From Fragilaria crotonensis (taxonomy: Eukaryota; Bacillariophyta; Fragilariophyceae; Fragilariales; Fragilariaceae): a stretch of DNA of 60,048 bases. Below are positions 35,212-46,393 of the stretch, in pieces; the first letter of the stretch is position 1; the number at the start of each line of letters is the position of its first letter. The stretch lies in the NCBI GenBank assembly GCA_022925895.1, contig JAKSYS010000372.1, positions 1 through 60,048 on the forward strand, read 5' to 3'. The notes beneath the pieces are model-generated. The model was not told where the DNA came from, did no database searches, and saw only the letters and a program-made list of their open reading frames with translations. The translations under genes were made by a program, and so were the position numbers.

Positions 35212-36378
35212 TTACTTGATTTCCAATGGCACATGGCCGTACCCAGCCTTGGCTGCATGTCGTTCGTACAATAGAGTCAATTCCTCCACATATCGACTGT
35301 GATTCTCCTTGACACTCTTGGTTGGATCCATGACAAGAGGTGTCCCAACAACCACATTCAGTTTGACGGGCCGCGGTATCGGATTGGTGATTATTGGAGG
35401 AGAAACACCCGTTGCTTTCAAAAATGCCTGTTGCATCGAATAGATTAGTCCTCTCCAACCCGTGTCTGATTTACAAGTTACCAACGTATCAAAAATATCA
35501 TTCTCTCCAAATCCCAAACATGGAACCAACGGTGTGTTCGTTTCCATGGCCAACCGGACAAATCCATGACGATGTTTCAAGTACAACGTCATTGTTCCGG
35601 GCTTGGTGTACAGCGCTTCGGCAGCACCGCCGGGAACTAAAACGATGGATTGTTGCTTGTTCTGAAGAACATGTTGCAAAGTGGATTTGTTGGCCGAAAT
35701 GAAACCATTGGCAATGATCCACTCACGAAAAATTGGTGTTAAAAATGTGGCATTGAGTGTGACGGACTTTCGCGGTAACTACAGTTCATAGAAATGAAAA
35801 TGAACAGCGAGTGTACGTTGAAACAGAAGAAAGGCATTTGGTGAGAACACTTGGATGAATGAGTACGAATGAAGCTTGTGCATAATGTCTAACAAATGGC
35901 AAATGACACAACTACTAAAACGTACCCCAGGAAAGCGTTGATCAAAGCCGGCACCATCTGTGGCCAAGGCTGTGCATATCCCAACGCCAATAATCCCATG
36001 AGGGTGATAGACAAAAATGAATGGTTGTTTCGGATCCAACTCCTTCTCGTGAATCAATTCCGTGTCAAAGTATTCGGCCATCAGTCGAAAGCAAACACAT
36101 CCATTGCACCATCGTTGCCACCAACTTGACGATAAGATAACAGTGGACGACCAACCTCCCCGAGTGGGAGATGGGTCAAGAAGGATGTATAGAGTGTAAG
36201 CCACAATCGCCGCCAATAGATAGGTGTTCTGACTGTGAAGAGCATAATAGATGGAGGACCAATACAAAATTTTGTAATAGAGAATGGAGAAGACCGGGAC
36301 GGTGATCATTGCATTCCAAAACAACAGTGTCCCTCGAAACCAGCCTTTGGGTGATGCCATGGGTCGCGCAACAGTCAT
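35212..36378 (-). CDS. Diacylglycerol O-acyltransferase 2 (DGAT2 family)
   Basis: Two exons, 36378-35926 and 35778-35212, with a 147-bp GT-AG intron (GTACGT...CTGTAG); 339 aa, usual for the family. The enzyme transfers acyl-CoA to diacylglycerol, the last step of triacylglycerol synthesis, at the ER and lipid droplets. Evidence: N-terminal hydrophobic hairpin (residues about 20-70), the family HPHG motif in FVYHPHGIIGVG near residue 125, the splice restoring RFPG|LPRKSVTLNATF, then VLVPGGAAEAL and RHGFVRLAM. Diatoms carry several DGAT2 paralogues; which one this is cannot be told here. Frame intact. Confidence 0.93.
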
Positions 36379-36818
36379 GGTCGTTATCGTCTTGTGTCCT
36401 AGTCCTAGAGTCTCTAGAGCAGTAAGCAGCAGTGCCCGGTCCTTGTTCTCAGACTGTGCGATGGTGATGGGGATGGTTCTGTTGGAAAGGGTTCTGAAGT
36501 TCGATGTTTGAGACGTGAGGTTGACACGAGTACCGGTTGAGCGTTGGCTTCGACTCCAGTACTAGTACCGTACAGCTGGTTTTTCGTTGAAGCGTCCGAA
36601 CGTAGGTTGTGTACAATTCGTACCATGCACGCATATTATTTCCATATCCTTTATCAAGTTTTAGTAGCAGCTGTCTCCTGCGACCATAAAAATCCATCTC
36701 TGTCGACATGATGATCACACCTCGTCCTCCTCGTTTCTTGTCTTTGCTTCTTTGAGTGCACTGTTGACGAAGCCACGATCGAAGTCCAATGCACACCTGT
36801 GAGACTTGAACAATTTCA
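36379..36818. other. Spacer upstream of DGAT2
   Basis: No gene supported. Contains the DGAT2 promoter and, at its right end, the start of the decayed transposase region. Confidence 0.4.
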
Positions 36819-39704
36819 TCAGGCGTTGGATTTCGAGTACAGAAGTCCTTGATCTTCTGTTATACTTGTGGCGATGAAGTTGTGGGTACGACCTTGCTGC
36901 CTCATTCTCTGCTGACTCTCAAAAGATGATGGTAAGTACAAATATATGCGCGTGCTCGAAGCAAACTTTCCCATCCTTTCTTTGGTCAACTCCTTGATTG
37001 AACACGTTGAATCTCTCACAAGTTGTTTGAAATTCTCTCGTCCCTCTTTTGAGATACAGGAACCCGTCGGTAGAAAGCCTTTGCGTGACCCCAGCAAAAT
37101 TCAATGCCTTCCCTGCTAATTCGGCATGGAACTTTGGTGTTAGAAGTACCGTGATGCCCAGCTGAGATCCAAGGTACTGAAGTGCCGTTTCCTCATCCTT
37201 GAAATCAGCACACTCTGCGATGAGATGGCGTAGGGAATACCGTAAGTCAATCTTCCCTGAAATTGTGTCTTTCTTTCCGTCGACAGTGTATTTATCTAAC
37301 TCACTTGGATCAATCAGTCCTCTTTCCCACAGAACTTGTAGCATGCCTTTAGATTTTCCTTCCCATCCAGATAGGATTTTGTCGACTTCTTTGTGAGTTT
37401 CGATTGAATTGTTTCTTGCCAATTCCTGAAGTTCGGCTTTAGTGTACCCGCGTTTTTGTTGGAGCGTCACACCCTTTTCGTTGAGCTCTTCAAGAAGGGT
37501 CTTCTTTGTTTTTCAATTGGCTTGCTTCTTTTCCCATTATTCGATCATGACGTTGTAAGTCACGTTGCTCTGGTGTCAAATACCATGGGCCACAGTCGTC
37601 AGTATTGAATACCATTGACTGTGTGTCTCCGATGCCCAGGGTTGGTGAGTGTGTGCCCAGATAACCCTCTTGTGACATTATGACTGTGTCTCTCATCTGC
37701 TGTTTTGATCCTCCAAAGTTCTTTTGCATGTTGATCGCACTGAGTGCACCATCACGTTTGCGAGCGTGTCCCTGAGAATGATCGAACAAAAATACAAAAT
37801 CGAAGCTTGGATATAGGATTCGTAGGCAATCAACCACATCCTCAAGCTGAAGACTCATGTGGTATGAATTCCAATAACCCTGATTATTGATTCCGATGAA
37901 CAAGTATTTTACGAAGGGGGATTCCAACAAAATCGGCTTCCTCGTTGTTCCCAAGATTTCCATCGCAGCTGTTGTATCGAGGTAATTTCCACCGCCGAGA
38001 GCTGCTGTTTGCCTTGCCATATTCACTCTTTGTAACTCATCCTCTGTCATCTGCCTGCCAAAGCCGAATTCGCGTGACACGAACGCAGAAAGCATATACC
38101 CATCGCCCTCCGACTTGGGCAGAAGTGGCACTTGTCCTTTGGCCCAACCCATTGTTTGGAGGACAGTAGATACTGCGCGAAGACAGACTCATCTTGACCA
38201 ATAATCATCAAGGGCCTGACTGATGATGACACTCGTATGCTTGTTTTGCTTCAACATCTCGCGCTGCCTCTTCTCCCTTTTGATTCTTGATATGCAATTC
38301 TTCCAATAGTCAACGTGAAACTCAACCCGAGTCTCATCAGATATAATATCATAGTAATGATGTCCGAAATCTGTGTCTAAGGTCTTGATCGTAGCAGCTT
38401 CACTGAGTGGAAGCTGAATCCAACGCCGACAACGTGGCTCAAGCACGGTAAGGTAGTTCTTGCAGAATGCATTTCGATGTGCGACAACATCTTCACGTTC
38501 ATGGCCATCGACGTAGAAGCTCTTCCTTCTCGTATCATACTTGAATCCGAGTAATCGCATCCAGCGCCATGCTGTTGTGAAGCTCATGTTTTTAAGTCTA
38601 TGTGCGCGAAGGAATAGCGCAATATCATCCTCATCTTGATCGACATCGACAGGATTGCTAGTAGGATTAATGGCTGTAGTACTTGTACTCAATGTTGACG
38701 TTTCTGCAGTATCTTCGTCTACTACCGATTCACGTTTCCACAACGCAGCCAGCCTTGGGATTACAGACGAATGAACGAATTGATAGACTGCTTCAATTGA
38801 AAGATGTGACAAGTTCTCGACGCCAAATGCAACAATCTGCTCCTTTGCGCATGGAAACACTTCGAGAACTCGAGGAAGAGGTCGTTTCCACACTGAACAG
38901 ACAAGTTTGGGTTTGGGAAGCATTCAAAATTACGGAACACAATGTTCCAATTTGCGATGGTTTTATAGAAGGTTGCTTGCGTCATACCAACAGTGTTCAA
39001 TACCTTACAAGATTCAGTGCAACAGTCTTGCCACGTCCATTCATTCATTTTGCAAGAGCCAATCGGTACGCATAACAAAGAAACGTCGCCCTTTGCCTGA
39101 CAGCGCATATCTCAGCTTTGGTACACACGTTGTCGATATCTCTACCTTGCACAACATTCCTCCAATTATTTTCTTCCTCATGAACGCTTTGAAGCAGTAC
39201 AATCCTTCTCTGAAGTGCTTCCATTGGAGTTTCAGAATCGAAATCAGTATCATTCCCATCCTCGCAATTCGTTGTCCCATGTTTCTTTGGTGGTTTGAAC
39301 ACTCGGTATGCCTCTGGGCTACATGGCCAGTAACTTGAGCTAGAAGCATCAGCAGCAATCATTACAGCGGCCGCACCAGTATCTCCTATCCTTGCTCGTT
39401 TGCTCGGTGATTGCTCAACAATGTCTCCGATCCTTCCTCCCGTAGCCTCCGTGTTGACAGGTGTAGTTATCATTGTGTCGAGAGCGGGTCTTGATCTTGT
39501 GCTTGGAATGACTAGCACATTTGCGGCTGCTTCCATTACTTTTTCGTTCCATGCACTGTTAAGTGGACATGGGTACCGTATCTGCCTTGATTTCTCTGTG
39601 AAGTAGTAATAGAATGTGTTCTTGTATGTGACTCTGAACACTCCTGTTGTGTTTGATCCATCAAATCGGTGCATCAATTCTCCGAAAGAAGCCGACTTGG
39701 ACAT
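36819..39704 (-). pseudogene. Decayed Tc1/mariner-superfamily DDE transposase
   Basis: Leftward reading in at least four frames. An N-terminal domain (39704-39045; RFDGSNTTGVFRV...) of unknown kind comes first. A helix-turn-helix region follows (38923-38189) with TTAWRWMRLLGFKYDTRRKS and YVDGHEREDVVAHRN, typical of the large IS630/Tc1-like transposases common in fungi and stramenopiles. Then comes the DDE part: first Asp in IIGQDESVF (a third frame, 38232-38047), then VPLLPKSEGDGYMLSAFVS (38152 onwards), second Asp in FVFLFDHSQGHARKRDGAL, and the C-terminal LLTPKFHAEL (37470-36919). Frame breaks lie near 38930, 38200, 38140 and 37500. Given their number this copy is probably dead, although consensus errors may add to the count. 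Terminal repeats were not found. Confidence 0.8.
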
Positions 39705-40410
39705 CCCTGTATTGAACCTTCTTACATCAATGACGCCAAGGGACGCATTGACATCAAATCTCCTAAAGCTTCAGCCCAAGTTGATGCAGGAAGCCAGCAA
39801 TTTGACAATCTCGGACCATACGTGATGTCTGTTCGAAGTAGCATGACGGCATCAGTCAAAATAGCATATTTACCTTTGTCAACCATTGTATCTATAGATT
39901 TATCACCAACAGTAGGTTCACTGAGTTACATAGGAAGGTGACTGCAGGAGGTAAATCTATAGATTAGAATGGAAATGTTGCAAACGACGGCTTGAAAATC
40001 TCATTGTGGAAGCCTTGCTTCCAACACGACAAAGTCCCGCCCTCGTGACGTCATATTGGCAGTGAAATCGGTCTAGCGTAGAATTAATACTGGGACGTGC
40101 GCCCGGATTTTAGAACAGAAAACCAGCTGTACCTGGTACACAATCTCTACCTACTACCGGTAGAGAGTCTACTAACGGTAGAGTGTCAAAAACATTGATA
40201 GGGTGCATGTGTCAGAAGTCAGAACGAGATCATATAACGGACGACGACAGGCATAGTAGAGGAATCTTGAGACTGCAGACTGGGTACTCGAGTACTGGGC
40301 AGAACAATATTGTTGAGTTAGTACATACATATCTGGATATAAACATTGGAGTCGCATGATCCATGATTCGACCACATCAATCGCCAGTCGTCTTGACACA
40401 AAAACCAACG
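39705..40410. other. Intergenic spacer
   Basis: No gene recognised. Contains two copies of AATCTATAGATT-type palindromes (about 39890 and 39955) and several TACCGGTAGAG/CTACTACC words near 40150. It includes the promoter of the next gene. Confidence 0.4.
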
Positions 40411-41373
40411 ATGGCCATCGCTTCACGCATCATCCCTCTTTACCTTCCTCTCCTCGTCCTCTTTCACCCCGTTCTAGGACGCAATCCGTCATATCTTGCA
40501 TCTCCGTTAGGTCGCGCGTCATCATCTTTATTTGCTCACAGCCGTCACTGTAGGACTCACCAACAGCTCGCATGCCACGGGTTTCGTCGCCTACCGTTGG
40601 TCCATACCAATTCCCTCCTCCGCCGGGCCGTTCGCTCTTCATCGTCACAGGCGTACCGCCTCCCCTCGGGCGCTGTCACGTCATCCACTCGACGATACTT
40701 GTTGGACTTTTTCAATCCTCTCGAACCTCTCGAATTGGCATGGGAATTGTATTGCAATCGCTATGATATTTTGGACGAACTGGTCGTTAAAGTCGTGGCA
40801 GTCACAAAACGCCATTCCATCAAGGCGCTCGCTGTAGTAGGTGGTTTACTTGCGGTTGGGGAAGTCCTGGCACGGGTGGGCATTTTGGGAAAACAGGGGT
40901 TGAAGGCCTATTTGTGGCAATCGGAACGATTCAAGGATGGCACGGAAGAACGATTCTTTCAAAAGACGTCTGCGTGGATGGTCGATAACGGTCTCAACGC
41001 ACTGCAACACTTTCATGGGCTCGGATCCAAGAGTAAATTTGCCATTTCAATCAGTGCCGGTGCCTTGTTTGGACGAGCCATGATTGCATCCACTGTCATT
41101 TGTGTCAAGACTATATTGGTGTCTTTCTTTGTTCTAGAAACGTTGTCGTTTTTGGGTGTCATTGGTGATGCCGGAGAAAGTATACTGGATTGGGTCGAAG
41201 ATGAATATGAGCGACACGCGTCGTGGACCATGTATTTGGCTAGTTGGCACAAGAAGGCGCGAAGGAAGATGTCGTTGGCATGGTTAGAAGAACTGTACGA
41301 AGCTGCAGTGGACGAAGAAAAGATCGCCAGCTTTGGGTTTAGTGTGGGAACTGTCTTCACTCTTTTGACGTAA
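40411..41373 (+). CDS. Predicted secreted or organelle-targeted membrane protein, unknown function
   Basis: 320 aa from ATG at 40411. A strong N-terminal signal sequence (MAIASRIIPLYLPLLVLFHP) is followed by a Ser/Arg-rich stretch, which could be a bipartite plastid presequence, but no ASAF-type motif is obvious. The mature part has two hydrophobic segments (about residues 130-160, KALAVVGGLLAVGEVLARVG, and 215-260) separated by amphipathic helices, and ends FGFSVGTVFTLLT. No family recognised. The same frame stays open for another 107 codons after the TAA at 41371 (to 41694), so an alternative spliced or extended C-terminus is possible. Convergent with the glycosyltransferase gene. Confidence 0.6.
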   Translation: MAIASRIIPLYLPLLVLFHPVLGRNPSYLASPLGRASSSLFAHSRHCRTHQQLACHGFRRLPLVHTNSLLRRAVRSSSSQAYRLPSGAVTSSTRRYLLDFFNPLEPLELAWELYCNRYDILDELVVKVVAVTKRHSIKALAVVGGLLAVGEVLARVGILGKQGLKAYLWQSERFKDGTEERFFQKTSAWMVDNGLNALQHFHGLGSKSKFAISISAGALFGRAMIASTVICVKTILVSFFVLETLSFLGVIGDAGESILDWVEDEYERHASWTMYLASWHKKARRKMSLAWLEELYEAAVDEEKIASFGFSVGTVFTLLT

Positions 41374-41984
41374 CAGCTGATGATTGGTATAGCACAGGCC
41401 GTCAAAGCCGATGACATTCGAATGTTTCCTCCCGCGGGAAACAGTCCCACCCTGCTGGAAATCCGAACTATCGTCCTGCAGTTTCCCCTTCCACAGTTCC
41501 ACCTGCTGAAGGATTTGGAATGTACGTTGATGAGGATTGTTTCTCTGTGTGCACGCATACCCGCATTAGCTCGGAGCTTTCTAATGTGCTGTTTACCACA
41601 CTGCGGGGATCATATCGTGACTATTGATCCAACGCAGATTCTCCGTCGCTACCGTTTGTCCCAATTGTCATCAAGGGACACTTACTCGACGTGAGGAACA
41701 TGTTACAGTCTTTACATTGGCTACTATTGTTGGATGTACATGGTGGCGTGGCCATTGTGTTGGTTGCCACTCGTCTTGCCCGATCTCAAATCGACCGAAC
41801 ACTATTGTCGCCATTGCAATTACAGAATCGCCAATAAAAAATATCCATGGAGCAAACGGCGGGCATGACCATCAATCACATCCAACAGCTCGAGTCGTAG
41901 GATGACGAACCAAAGAACGTTGGTTTCTTTTCTCAAAACAGCCGAGTATGTACTGTAACGATTTCGATGCCCAAAGCTTAACTT

Positions 41985-43529
41985 TTACTTGGTTTTTTCG
42001 TACAAGTAGGCCTTATCTTTGGCGTAGTCTGGTGGTACACCGAGTTCGCACCACCACACTTTGGAGAGCTCCTTGCGAGCAGGATCGAGTCCAACCAGTT
42101 TCATGTAGTCAACTACCGATCGTTCCTTTCCCATTGTGTAGTGCTCCACACCATAGAAGACGTCTTTCGGCCAAACGACATCTGGCGCTGACTCTGGGTA
42201 GCCGAGTTGATGTTTCAGGCGATGAATGACTAGACCTTCGATCAATCCATCCATGCCCTCTCCAAGAAATCGTCCCACCGACTCCCAATACTTTGGTTTA
42301 TGTCGTCGGACGTAAATGTGTCCCACTACAGAATGGGTCGGAGCAAAAATATCGTATCCAAAGGTCCAGAGTCGAGCAGACATGATTATTTCTTCTCCCA
42401 TAAACACCCATGGTAGGAATGGATCGAACGGAACATCCTTCAGAAAATCCGAATGCGCCACAAAGTATCCTGCTGCCACAAATGGGACGAATCTAGGGAT
42501 ATCGATCCGGTTCCCAACGCAAGCACCACATCCTTCCAACCGAATAATTTCGTGTTCCACCTGCGAATCCGAAAAGACGGCATCACAAATCCGTGGCGCA
42601 CCGCGCTTCTCCCCATGTTCGAAATCTTCGTCGGCACCGGGTGGGTAATGCGAAATAACTGGTTTGTCTGACGGCGCTTTTCGGAGCATATCCACGGACT
42701 GAGCATCCCACCCTTTGGCAAAGGTCATGTGCGAGTCAATCTGCATGAACCATGTCTCGCCGCTCCACAATTTGGAGGCAAAGTATCGTGCCGTGTATGG
42801 TCCTAGCGATTCCGATTCGTCCACCCGCAGCAAGCGGACGTGAGAACAATACTTCTGTCCAACGTCCGACTTGCAAAAGAGCTCATAGCAATCGTCATCC
42901 GGTGCGATCGGTTCCACCTTCCCCCCTACCAGGACACCCGACATGCAATTGGCAACACAATTCTGTTGCACGAGTCCAACAAAAATCCGGTCCGGCGACG
43001 TGGCCTGTTGGAATGCTTCCGTAAGGGTGAACACACAATTTTCATCACGATACGATGCCACGGATAAGAAGATGGAATCATCGGATCGTCGCTCGGGCAT
43101 GTGATTCGCATAATGACGATCAAATGCGTAGAGCTTCTTCACTGCCAAATCGTGATAAATTCGATGGTAGATGCGAAAATCCCGTTCCCCCTGCGATGCC
43201 TTGAGCAATCCCGAGTGTAATTCTGTTAGAAATTCTTCAAAGACGGCAATCGTTTCGTTCACTGTCACAGCAGGCTGTCTCTCGTCTCGTTTTTGTTCTG
43301 GAAATTGAGGATTTGCAGCCGATTTCCGCAACGAGCGGAACACTGGAGATGACAAGCGCGCATCCAAGACAGCTTTCTCGACGGATATCAATGCTCCACC
43401 AACGCGGTTCGTCTTATCGGATACTGCAAAACAGAGCAGAAAAATCAACGTTGCAGCCAGGAACATGGCACTGAGGAGGAATCCGATTATTGCATAATCG
43501 CTGAGGGCCTGCTTTTTCGGTGTCTTCAT
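41985..43529 (-). CDS. GlcNAc-transferase, GT60/Skp1-type family
   Basis: 514 aa, single exon, ATG at 43529. Type II membrane topology: a short basic N-terminus, then a transmembrane anchor at about residues 13-36 (AIIGFLLSAMFLAATLIFLL), a stem, then the catalytic domain. Signature segments are IFLSVASYRDENCVFTL, RIFVGLVQQNC, LGPYTARYFASKLWSGETWF, MQIDSHMTF (DSH metal-binding equivalent of DxD) and FMGEEIIMSARLWTFGYD. The family adds N-acetylglucosamine to hydroxyproline or Ser/Thr of target proteins; the Dictyostelium/Toxoplasma Skp1 enzyme is cytosolic, whereas this one has a Golgi-type anchor, so its target probably differs. Frame intact. Confidence 0.88.
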   Translation of the reverse strand: MKTPKKQALSDYAIIGFLLSAMFLAATLIFLLCFAVSDKTNRVGGALISVEKAVLDARLSSPVFRSLRKSAANPQFPEQKRDERQPAVTVNETIAVFEEFLTELHSGLLKASQGERDFRIYHRIYHDLAVKKLYAFDRHYANHMPERRSDDSIFLSVASYRDENCVFTLTEAFQQATSPDRIFVGLVQQNCVANCMSGVLVGGKVEPIAPDDDCYELFCKSDVGQKYCSHVRLLRVDESESLGPYTARYFASKLWSGETWFMQIDSHMTFAKGWDAQSVDMLRKAPSDKPVISHYPPGADEDFEHGEKRGAPRICDAVFSDSQVEHEIIRLEGCGACVGNRIDIPRFVPFVAAGYFVAHSDFLKDVPFDPFLPWVFMGEEIIMSARLWTFGYDIFAPTHSVVGHIYVRRHKPKYWESVGRFLGEGMDGLIEGLVIHRLKHQLGYPESAPDVVWPKDVFYGVEHYTMGKERSVVDYMKLVGLDPARKELSKVWWCELGVPPDYAKDKAYLYEKTK

Positions 43530-44265
43530 GTTAATGATTAGGCTTGGGTCCTTGATGTTGGTAATGCAATGGGCACTTGTTAATGACTGTGAACTGTTCT
43601 ATCGAATGATCTGATGACCGCTGCGCTTATTGAGCTTTCCAATAAACTTCGTTCGCTTCAGTGCATAGAGGTCTGTGTCTCAGTTCCTGCTCTTCACCTC
43701 TACGGATACAAGTGCTTCTACCTCGAAGTCAACAACAAATTGTAGAATGTTTCGAGACTCGAGGGGCATCTACAATCTACAGTACAGGCGATAAGCGACC
43801 AGGCTTCAGCCATACGTACAAGCGTAGCCTACGCGTTTGTACCAAAACACCAGGTGCGTATTTCTTCAAAATGCAGTTACTAATACTGAGTACGACAGTA
43901 CAGTACTTGTATTCTCGGAGGAGGAATGAAGTAACTTGGCATTTCTCCGACCTGGTTACGGCAAACGTCCACTGTTGAGTGGGGAGAACCGATGTGGAGT
44001 GGGTAATGTAGCATCACACAGGTTTTCCAACATGTTAAAATAAGAAAGCTCTATACCTTGACACCATTTTCCCAGCGATGTATGTGAACCTAGTAGGGAA
44101 ACTGGACTAAAATCCCTAACCCCGAGGAGGTTGGGATCTCCTGCATAATGGACAAGATGAAGTGTACAGCCACACGCATTCCACTTTGCTTTGCGATCGG
44201 AAGCGTTGACTGCAGGCTGTATGCGGGGATCCTGTCAACTTTCCTAGAGATACTCTTACACACTC
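43530..44265. other. Intergenic spacer
   Basis: Between the leftward GlcNAc-transferase start and the stop of the chromate-transporter gene. No gene supported; GTAC words cluster near 43890-43910. Confidence 0.4.
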
Positions 44266-46338
44266 CTACTGATATACCATGGGATCCAAGTTCATCACGG
44301 AAAAGACTGCACCAATAATAGCTCCAAGGACAATAACAACTGGGGCTGTAATGTTTGCGCTCGTAAGGAGACACCCAGTGCCGACAAACAGCATGACATC
44401 TGTACCCTTCTGGATGCAACGCCCATAGGTTGATAGACATGCTGAGCACAACAATCCCACAGCGGCAGCTGTAACTCCCCGGGATGTGGATTGGAACCAT
44501 GCCTGTTCTCGTCGCAGTCGAGACCAGTGCGGGAGCAGAGCCATCACCATGAGGAAACCTGGCATCGTCATGCCGATTTGTGCGACCGCAGCGCCTAGCC
44601 ATCCGTGTTGGATGGCGCCAAGGTAGGCAGCCATGTTGAATACAGAACCAGGAAGTGATTGGGCTATTAACGTGCCGTGGAAGAACTCCTGTTCTGATAC
44701 AAGGTTTGTGGGAATGAGTTTGGCTGCCAGCTGTGGCAATAGGATGGGTCCACCACCGAAAACAAATGATCCAGTGCGAAAATTCATGGCAAAGATTTTA
44801 TACAGGTCGATGTCCAATTTGATGAATGTTGTCACAAACATCACCAGCAACCAAGCAATTACAGCATAGGCACTCGGAATAGGGGGCGCGTCATTTGGTC
44901 GAATCCTCAATGCAATACTGCCACCACGCGGCTGTTGCTGAAACAACGTATTGGTACGATTGCCTGGGTGGCTGGTAGCGACTTCATTCGATGAATTAGG
45001 ATCCGAGAAACGTAGGTCTTGCGTACCCGAGACGCTGCTCGCTCCAAGATCGCTCTCCTGTAGGAAGCTTGATGCCAAGTTCGGCGTCCCAAAGGTCAGA
45101 CTACCTTGATCAAAAAAGTCTGATAATTCTGTGGTCGGTGGGGAATTAGCAGCAAAGTATTCGGTGTACTCTTCAACGTCCTGCAGATCGTCAACAAAGT
45201 ACTCATCCAAATACTGGTCAAATTTTGCCTGGACTTCCTCGAGCTCGTCGGCGACCTGTTCCAAATCGTGAACAAAGTCAAAGGGTTCCGGGGTCTCAGA
45301 GTTAAGCACTGGAATTCCACCAAAGCCCTTTTGTACTCGCACCGCTTCAACCTCCACGACGGATAAGGGGGGATTATCAACACGGCTGGATACTAGCAGA
45401 CCGGAAACTTCCTGTCCTTGCACTTTGGGGTTGTCCGAGGTTGTTGGCGGTGCAACGTTGGGTATCGGCACTTCTGATTTGAAGTCCTCAAGGAATGTCA
45501 CTAATCCACCCATGGCCAAAATGGTAGGGACCGCAAAGTTCTGCATTCTACTGGTCCCTTTGCTGAGGCTCATGGACGCCCAACCGCAAGAACACAAGGC
45601 AATGATGCGTTGCAAACCATCCAGCTGTGTCATGACAGGAACGATCGATTTTTGCAGCGTACATGCCAGTGCCACAGGTGTTACTCCCGACTGCATCAGA
45701 AGCTTTAACGGCAGCTCAAAGAATAAATGTCCGATGCAAGTCCGTGCCGATCCTTGGCGACAGATCACACCGGCACACGTCAAGAGCATGAATCCAGGTG
45801 CAGTGTGCAGAAGGAGAGCAATGATCCCTCCGAGTATCCCAGCTTGAGATGCAGCCGTGGCAACGACAAGTTGAGACGATGTGGATCCTGGTAGGGCATG
45901 AAGAGCGGCCACCAATTCCCAAAATGAATCTTTGTTTTGTTGTCTTTGTTGCGTCGAAATGGAATTGCGCTCCCGAAGGAGTGCAACTAGGGTTGGTGTT
46001 CCGCCAAATTCAAGGATACCTAGATACCAATATGACTTGACCACATCGAACAATTGGGATATTTTAGTGTTTGCTGTAGAATTCAGTGCGGTTGACCCTC
46101 CTCGTGTCAGTATTGCTGTCTTATATGACAATGGGTCTTTGGTCGCAAGAGATCGGTATTGTCGTCGCCGTCGCTGTCGTTGTTGTCGTTGTCGTCGTGT
46201 TTGCAGCGACAATTCGCACGATGGAGATCGAATTTTCACTGCTTCAGGCCAATGAATAGCGGCATGTGAGTGGACTTGAGTCGCAAGAATTAATGAGAGA
46301 GCGAAGCAGTGTCGAATGTGAGATGCCAGTGGTGTCAT
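44266..46338 (-). CDS. Chromate ion transporter (CHR) family, two-domain
   Basis: 690 aa, single exon, ATG at 46338. A signal-like N-terminus (HIRHCFALSLILATQVHSHA) comes first. The first CHR domain (residues about 90-270) has YLGILEFGGTPTLVALLRE, ALHALPGSTSSQLVVATA and LLLHTAPGFMLLTCAGVI. A long acidic, Gln/Ser-rich linker (about 270-490) follows, then the second CHR domain with FRTGSFVFGGGPILLPQLA, FFHGTLIAQSLPGSVFN and GMTMPGFLMVMAL. CHR proteins export chromate with sulfate-like anions in bacteria and occur in fungi and algae; here the physiological anion is unknown. FGG..P motifs are conserved in both halves, the first as FGGTP. The 220-residue linker is unusual. Divergent from the rhomboid gene. 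Confidence 0.9.
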   Translation of the reverse strand: MTPLASHIRHCFALSLILATQVHSHAAIHWPEAVKIRSPSCELSLQTRRQRQQRQRRRRQYRSLATKDPLSYKTAILTRGGSTALNSTANTKISQLFDVVKSYWYLGILEFGGTPTLVALLRERNSISTQQRQQNKDSFWELVAALHALPGSTSSQLVVATAASQAGILGGIIALLLHTAPGFMLLTCAGVICRQGSARTCIGHLFFELPLKLLMQSGVTPVALACTLQKSIVPVMTQLDGLQRIIALCSCGWASMSLSKGTSRMQNFAVPTILAMGGLVTFLEDFKSEVPIPNVAPPTTSDNPKVQGQEVSGLLVSSRVDNPPLSVVEVEAVRVQKGFGGIPVLNSETPEPFDFVHDLEQVADELEEVQAKFDQYLDEYFVDDLQDVEEYTEYFAANSPPTTELSDFFDQGSLTFGTPNLASSFLQESDLGASSVSGTQDLRFSDPNSSNEVATSHPGNRTNTLFQQQPRGGSIALRIRPNDAPPIPSAYAVIAWLLVMFVTTFIKLDIDLYKIFAMNFRTGSFVFGGGPILLPQLAAKLIPTNLVSEQEFFHGTLIAQSLPGSVFNMAAYLGAIQHGWLGAAVAQIGMTMPGFLMVMALLPHWSRLRREQAWFQSTSRGVTAAAVGLLCSACLSTYGRCIQKGTDVMLFVGTGCLLTSANITAPVVIVLGAIIGAVFSVMNLDPMVYQ

Positions 46339-46393
46339 GGTGTTGTGAAGTTTTATTTCTAAGTTTTATCATGGCATTGTGTTGAGTTTGGTG

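Noticed and set aside
39890-39975. AATCTATAGATT-type inverted words as TIR of the Tc1-like element
   Set aside because: No partner sequence was found on the other side of the pseudogene near 36.8 kb.
41013-41558. 181-codon antisense frame
   Set aside because: It overlaps the sense gene at 40411-41373 and shows no domain; sense codons carry the signal peptide and plausible membrane segments.
44090-44602. 170-codon frame on the - strand overlapping the CHR 3' end
   Set aside because: It is a shifted frame of the conserved CHR domain.
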